Shown one piece after another: positions 55,568 through 60,202 of a stretch of DNA of 60,202 nucleotides. The translations under genes were made by a program, and so were the position numbers. How positions within the stretch are numbered: the stretch's first letter is position 1; every line of letters starts with the position of its first letter. The notes beneath the pieces are model-generated. The model was not told the DNA's origin and did no database searches. It saw only the letters and a program-made list of their open reading frames with translations. Source of the DNA: Chloroflexi bacterium CSP1-4 (GTDB lineage: Bacteria > Chloroflexota > Limnocylindria > Limnocylindrales > CSP1-4); NCBI GenBank assembly GCA_001443375.1, contig LDXM01000016.1, positions 1 to 60,202 on the forward strand. Reading direction: 5' to 3'.

Positions 55568-55929
55568 GTCACCTCGTCCGCGCTCGCTCGCCGGCGCAGT
55601 TCGACCTCGACGCGCGCGTATTCGGTCGCGGCCAGCTCGACGCTCTCGTCGAGCCCGACGAGGTTGCCGGCGGCCGCCGCGGCCTCGATCTCGCGGCACA
55701 TGCCCGAGAGTCGCTGGGCGCCGAAGCTTGCGCTCGTCGACTTCAGCGTGTGGGCGGCTCGTCGGGCGCTCGCCGCGTCGTCGGCGGCGACCGCGGCCCG
55801 CAGCTCCGCGAACAGGCTGGGGCTGTCGGCCCGATAGGTCTCGACGAGTTCGGCCAGGAACTCGCGGTCGCCGCCGACGGTCTCGAGGAGGTCGGCGAAG
55901 GTCGTGGCGTCGATCGGGTCGTCAGGCAT
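55564..55929 (-). CDS. Histidine phosphotransfer (Hpt) protein
   Basis: This 121-aa all-alpha protein has the Hpt site histidine in [18 protein letters not shown]. It should carry phosphate between the multi-GAF hybrid kinase (overlapping by 8 bp upstream) and the receiver-cyclase gene (overlapping by 4 bp downstream). The three-gene order is a full phosphorelay. Confidence 0.9.
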   Translation of the reverse strand: MPDDPIDATTFADLLETVGGDREFLAELVETYRADSPSLFAELRAAVAADDAASARRAAHTLKSTSASFGAQRLSGMCREIEAAAAAGNLVGLDESVELAATEYARVEVELRRRASADEVT

Positions 55930-58900
55930 CAGGCCCTCCTGTGGCCGGCGCGGCGGCCAGCGCGGTGGCCAGGGTGGCCGGCCGGATCGGTTTCGAAACG
56001 TAGTCGTTCATGCCCGCCGCGAGGCATGCCTCGCGGTCACCTGCCAGGGCGTTGGCGGTCATGGCCACGATCCACGGCCCATCGCCCGCCGGCCGTGCCG
56101 CGCGGATCCGCCGGGTGGCCTCCATGCCGTCCAGCTCCGGCATCTGGACGTCCATGAGGATGACGTCGTACGGCGCAGCCTCCAGCGCGGCGATGGCCTC
56201 CAACCCGTTCCCGGCGACGTCCGCGGAATAGCCCATCTGCGCCAGGAGCCGGATGGCGAGCTTCTGGTTGACCGGGTTGTCCTCGGCCAGCAGGATGCGC
56301 ATCGGATGGCGTGTGCCGAGCTCGCCGTCGATGGCCGGTCGCTCGGTCGCGCGCGTCGGGGCGGCGGGCTCGTGGCCGACGAGCACCGTCACAAGGGCGT
56401 CGTGGAGGGACGAGGGCTTGACCGGCTTCGTCAGGAAGGCGGCGATGTCGGGTGCGTCGCGATCGCGATTGCCCACGGACGACAGGACGACGATCGGCAG
56501 CGAAGCGGCACCCGGTGCGGCATGAAGCCGCTCGGCGAGCGCGTAGCCATCCATCTCGGGCATGGCGATGTCGATGAGGGCGATGTCGAACCGTTCGCCC
56601 GCCGCGATCCATCCGAGCGCCTCGCTCGGGAGCGGCGTCTCGCGGGCCGTCATCCCCCAGCGAGCGATCTGTGCCACGACGATCTGCCGGTTCGTGGCGT
56701 TGTCGTCGACGACGACGGCGCGCCGCCCCACGAGCTCCGGCAGGGGGCCGCTGCGCGCTTGCGGCAGGTCGCGGTCGGACGCCTCGTTGGCGTGGATCGT
56801 CAGCCGGAAGGTGCTTCCCTCGCCCTCGACACCAGAGCTTGTGGCCGCGATCGTGCCGTCCATCAGCTCCGCCAGGCGGCGGCTGATGGCAAGCCCGAGG
56901 CCGGTGCCGCCGTAGCGGCGACTGGTCGAAATGTCGGCCTGGCTGAACGACTGGAAGAGGCGATGCATCCGCTCCGGCGGGATGCCGATGCCGGTGTCGC
57001 GGACCTCGGCCACGATCTCCCAGCGGTCGAGCCCGGATGCGCGGGCGCGCTCGGCCAGCTTGTGGCCGCTGACCCGCAGGACGACCTCGCCGTGCTCGGT
57101 GAACTTCACCGCGTTCGACAGGAGGTTGAGCACGATCTGGCGGAGGCGGCCCGCATCGCCCGAGATGGCGCGGGGCAGCTCGTCGTCGAACGCGTAGGCC
57201 AGCTCGATGCCTTTCGCCGCTGCGGCCGGCGCCAACACGTCGAGGGCGCCCTCGATGCACGGCCCCAGCGTGAAGGGCTGCGCCTCCAGCTCGATCTTGC
57301 CCGCCTCGATCTTCGAGAAGTCGAGGATGTCGTTGATGATCGTGAGGAGCGCCTCGGCGGAGGTGTCGATGGTCTCCGCGAAGTCGCGCTGCTCGTCGCT
57401 GAGCGGCGTTTCCATGAGCAGGCCGCTCATGCCGATGATCGCGTTCATGGGCGTCCGGATCTCGTGGCTCATGGCGGCCAGGAAGGTGCTCTTGGCCTGG
57501 TTGGCCTGCTCCGCCGCCTCCTGCGCCGCCCGACCCTCCTCGAACAGGCGGGCGTTCTGCATGGCGATTGCCGCCTGCTGCGCCAGCCCGACCAGGAAGG
57601 CCAGATCGGCGGAGGTGAAGGCGACGCCCGGCGCCGAGCGCCAGACGGCCATCATGCCGATGACCCGGCCACGCGAGAGGAGGGGTGCGGCCATCAGTCG
57701 GTACTCGACCCCGTCGCCCTCGGTGCCGGGGATGGCCACCGTGCGGCTGTCGCCGGCGACGTCGTTGACCATCTCCGCCTCGCCGCGCGCGGCGAGGTCG
57801 CCGATGATCCCCTCGCCGAGCTGGATGGTGTCGGACATGACGGCATCGGCGAAGGAGCCCAGGGCGGTGAAGGGTCGGAAGACGCGACCGTCCTCCTCGG
57901 CCAGGAAGACGGCACTCGTGTCGGCCGTGAGGAGCGATTGGGCTCGTTCGGCGATGCGCTCGAGGACCGAGCCGAGGTCGAGCATGGCGGAGATCTCGGC
58001 ACTGACCTCGGCCAGGGCGGACATCTCGCCAGCCTGTCGCTGCGCATCGCGATAGAGGCGGGCATTCTGGATGGCCACGCCGACGTTGGCGGCGAGTGTG
58101 CCCAGCAGGCGCTGGTCGGCCTCGCCGAACCGCCCGCTCTCGGTCGTGCTCTGGACGCTGATCACGCCGATGGCCTCGTCCGCCGCCACGATCGGCACGC
58201 CCAGGTACGAGCTGGCCTTGGTGCCGACGCGGGCGATGCCCTCGAACTGCGCCTCCTGGTTGAGTAGCAGCGGCGTCTTCGTCTGGAGGATCTGGGACGT
58301 CAATCCCTCGCCGTAGCGCATCGGTGGCTGGGGCACGCGGACGCCGCCCTCGCTGTAGTAGGCGAACTCGATGAGGTCCGACTCGCGATCGTGGAGCGCG
58401 ACGTAGACGAGGTCCGCGTCGAAGGTGACGTGCATCTGGTCGCCCAGGTCGTCGATGAGTCGGTCGAGGTCGAGCTGGCCCGCCAGCGCCTGGCCCACGC
58501 TGTTGACGATGGCCAGCTCCGCCGCCCGCTGTCGCGTCTCGTCGATCAGTCGGGCGTTCTCCAGGGCGACGGTCAGGCTTGCCACCAGCGTCGTCAGCAG
58601 CTCGAGGTCCGACTTGCTGAACGCTCCCTCGCGGTCGAGGTTCTGGAGCGAGATGACCCCGACCGTGTCGCCGGAGACGTTGAAGGGCACGTAGAGCGCC
58701 GACTTGGGCGGCTCGCCCGCGATGACGGCCGGATTGCCGAACTCGGGCGCCCGCGCCTGGAAGTCGTCGATGAGCAGCGGTCGCCCGGTCTCGATCACGT
58801 GCCGCCGGAAGCCGATCAGCGCGATCGCCTCGTCCGGGAAGCGCACCCCGCGCTCGATCGTGTAGGGGAAGCGGAGGAGGCCCGTTTCGTCGTCGTAGAT

Positions 58901-60202
58901 CGCGATGTCGACCACCTGGGCGTCGAAGATCTCCTGGATCTTGTCGCCCACCAGGTCGTACATGCCCTGCATCTCGAGCTGCGCGGCGAGGCCCTGCTGG
59001 ACGCTGTTGATGATGGCCAGCTCGGCGGCGCGCTGGCGCGTCTCGGCGATGAGGCGCGCGTTCTCAAGGGCCACGCTCAGGCTGGCGCTCAGCGTCTTCA
59101 GCAGGTCCACGTCGGATTGGCTGAAGGCGTCCTCGTGGTCCAGGTTCTGGATCGAGATGACCCCGGTCGTCTCGCCGCCGACGATGAGAGGAGCGAAGAG
59201 CGACGCCTGGCTCGGTTCGCCCTGGATCGCGGTCGGCTGTCCGTACTCGACGGCCAGCCGCCCGGCATCCCGGTTGACGAGCAGCGGCTCGCCGCTGTCC
59301 ATGACGTGGCGGCGGAAGCCGATGAGCGTCATGGGCTCGTCCGGGAAGCGAACGCCGCGCTCGATGGTGTAGGGGAAGCGCATCAGGCCGGCATCCTTGT
59401 CGTAGATGCCGATATCGACGACCTGGGCGTCGAAGATGTCCTGGATCTTGTCGCCAACGAGGTCGTACATGGCCTGCATGTCGAGCTCGGAGGCCAGGCC
59501 CTGCTGGACGCCGTTGATGATGGCCAGCTCGGCAGCGCGCTGGTCGGTCTCGGTCAGCAGGCGCTTCGTCTCGTCGAAGAGGCGGGCGTTCTCGAGCGCG
59601 ACGCCCATGCTCGAGGCCAGGGTGCCCAGCACGCGGGCGTCGGCTTCGCTGAAGGCGTGCTGCTTGAGGCTCTCGAGCGCCATGACGCCGAGCACACGGT
59701 CGCCGGCCAGGATGGGCACGCCCAGCCACGATTCGGTCCTGATGTCCCCGACGAAGATGGCCCCGTGGGCGAGGCTCTCGTCCTCGGTCCCGATCAGGAG
59801 CGGCTGTCGCGTCTCGATGACGGTCGAGGTCAGCCCCTCGCCGAGCGGGATCGGATCGGTGTGGTAGCGCTCACCTTCCTCCACCTCGTACGGGAACTCG
59901 ATCATGTTCGTCGTCGGGTCGTAGAGGGCGATGAACGTCGACCGCGCCTCGAACAGGCCGCGCACGCGCTCGCCGACGAGCTCGGTGATGGCCTGGAAGT
60001 CGAGCTGCGCCGCGAGAGCGCTGCCGATCTCGTTGATGAGCGACAACTCCGCGGCGCGTTGGTCGGTCTCGGCCAGCAGGCGCTTCGTCTCGTCGAACAG
60101 GCGGGCGTTCGACAGCGCCACGCCCATGCTTGAGGCAACGGTCGAGACCAGCCGCTCGTCGGCCTCGCTGTAAGCGTTCTGCTCGATGTGACCGAAGACG
60201 AT
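55922..60202 (-). CDS. Multi-GAF hybrid histidine kinase with two receivers, partial
   Basis: The frame is open to the window edge; 1426 codons are visible. From the edge: the end of one GAF domain, then five full GAF domains (residues counted from the ATG at 60127: ~27-185, 195-358, 370-530, 540-700, 715-880), HisKA (H in [19 protein letters not shown]), HATPase ([31 protein letters not shown]), and two receivers ([10 protein letters not shown]...[10 protein letters not shown] and [10 protein letters not shown]...[10 protein letters not shown]). No transmembrane helix appears in the visible part. The second and third GAF domains are near-copies, showing recent tandem duplication. It signals through the coupled Hpt. 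Confidence 0.9.
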   Translation of the reverse strand: MVFGHIEQNAYSEADERLVSTVASSMGVALSNARLFDETKRLLAETDQRAAELSLINEIGSALAAQLDFQAITELVGERVRGLFEARSTFIALYDPTTNMIEFPYEVEEGERYHTDPIPLGEGLTSTVIETRQPLLIGTEDESLAHGAIFVGDIRTESWLGVPILAGDRVLGVMALESLKQHAFSEADARVLGTLASSMGVALENARLFDETKRLLTETDQRAAELAIINGVQQGLASELDMQAMYDLVGDKIQDIFDAQVVDIGIYDKDAGLMRFPYTIERGVRFPDEPMTLIGFRRHVMDSGEPLLVNRDAGRLAVEYGQPTAIQGEPSQASLFAPLIVGGETTGVISIQNLDHEDAFSQSDVDLLKTLSASLSVALENARLIAETRQRAAELAIINSVQQGLAAQLEMQGMYDLVGDKIQEIFDAQVVDIAIYDDETGLLRFPYTIERGVRFPDEAIALIGFRRHVIETGRPLLIDDFQARAPEFGNPAVIAGEPPKSALYVPFNVSGDTVGVISLQNLDREGAFSKSDLELLTTLVASLTVALENARLIDETRQRAAELAIVNSVGQALAGQLDLDRLIDDLGDQMHVTFDADLVYVALHDRESDLIEFAYYSEGGVRVPQPPMRYGEGLTSQILQTKTPLLLNQEAQFEGIARVGTKASSYLGVPIVAADEAIGVISVQSTTESGRFGEADQRLLGTLAANVGVAIQNARLYRDAQRQAGEMSALAEVSAEISAMLDLGSVLERIAERAQSLLTADTSAVFLAEEDGRVFRPFTALGSFADAVMSDTIQLGEGIIGDLAARGEAEMVNDVAGDSRTVAIPGTEGDGVEYRLMAAPLLSRGRVIGMMAVWRSAPGVAFTSADLAFLVGLAQQAAIAMQNARLFEEGRAAQEAAEQANQAKSTFLAAMSHEIRTPMNAIIGMSGLLMETPLSDEQRDFAETIDTSAEALLTIINDILDFSKIEAGKIELEAQPFTLGPCIEGALDVLAPAAAAKGIELAYAFDDELPRAISGDAGRLRQIVLNLLSNAVKFTEHGEVVLRVSGHKLAERARASGLDRWEIVAEVRDTGIGIPPERMHRLFQSFSQADISTSRRYGGTGLGLAISRRLAELMDGTIAATSSGVEGEGSTFRLTIHANEASDRDLPQARSGPLPELVGRRAVVVDDNATNRQIVVAQIARWGMTARETPLPSEALGWIAAGERFDIALIDIAMPEMDGYALAERLHAAPGAASLPIVVLSSVGNRDRDAPDIAAFLTKPVKPSSLHDALVTVLVGHEPAAPTRATERPAIDGELGTRHPMRILLAEDNPVNQKLAIRLLAQMGYSADVAGNGLEAIAALEAAPYDVILMDVQMPELDGMEATRRIRAARPAGDGPWIVAMTANALAGDREACLAAGMNDYVSKPIRPATLATALAAAPATGGPDA

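Overview
This is a single high-GC bacterial chromosome segment, densely coded. Most neighbouring genes on one strand overlap by 4 bp (ATGA, GTGA or TTGA). The gene set is a CysO/Mec-type cysteine pathway, a SufU-type Fe-S scaffold, a Thermus-type isocitrate dehydrogenase, an F420/flavin PPOX protein and many GAF/PAS hybrid kinases. Several genes also carry a -10 box only 6-7 nt before the start codon. Together these point to a free-living aerobic soil or freshwater organism of the Chloroflexota (Limnocylindria/Ellin-like) or a related high-GC phylum. The phylum is an inference. I saw no rRNA, tRNA or CRISPR array.

Layout. 1-3833 (+): 3' end of sufS, then sufU, a possible Cys-containing leader peptide, rhodanese-ThiF (MoeZ-like), cysO, cysM and a JAMM protease, which together form a sulfur-carrier cysteine pathway. 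3846-5745: repeat R1, a VapBC module and a 5'-truncated hipA. 5770-9284: uricase, OHCU decarboxylase and HIU hydrolase (-), divergent from a DUF3830 gene and a hydantoinase/allantoinase (+). 9335-10811: repeat R2, an HTH-nuclease-fold gene and an OsmC gene. 11070-17529 (-): a Zn-dehydrogenase, malate synthase and three-subunit xanthine dehydrogenase. 17613-24067: repeat R3, a GAF-GGDEF-EAL protein, a cation diffusion transporter, an M14 deacylase and a D-aminoacylase. 24093-25755: repeat S1, a second HTH protein, repeat S2 and a RelE/Phd module. 25876-35816: a PNPOx-like protein, guanine deaminase, a glycosyltransferase, a debranching enzyme, an ECF transporter (AA-T-S) and a nucleoside hydrolase. 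36159-38158: icd and purE. 38219-39273: repeats R4 and R5 around a second VapBC-like module. 39367-48569: a membrane protein, a Nudix hydrolase, PPOX, and a four-gene two-component/c-di-GMP cluster. 48723-54393: an aldehyde dehydrogenase, a third HTH-nuclease gene between repeats T1 and T2, a membrane glycosyltransferase, a threonine dehydratase-like enzyme and an SDR. 54458-60202 (-): a response regulator-cyclase, an Hpt protein and a multi-GAF hybrid kinase that runs off the window.

Function. The window holds an almost complete route from purine nucleosides to central metabolism: nucleoside hydrolase, guanine deaminase, xanthine dehydrogenase, uricase, HIU hydrolase, OHCU decarboxylase, a hydantoinase-type ring opener, and malate synthase to use the glyoxylate. 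The signalling genes suggest a phosphorelay feeding both c-di-GMP and a cyclase.

Most unusual feature. Three unrelated families of long, structured intergenic repeats occur: R about 140 bp, S about 171 bp and T about 108 bp. Each family has a copy next to, or copies flanking, a different member of one protein family, an XRE helix-turn-helix fused to a PD-(D/E)XK nuclease-like fold. Other R copies sit beside toxin-antitoxin modules. The S cassette is bounded by a 23-bp direct duplication of neighbouring gene sequence. This looks like a family of small mobile or selfish cassettes in which an HTH-nuclease protein is paired with its own repeat. I cannot match it to a named system.
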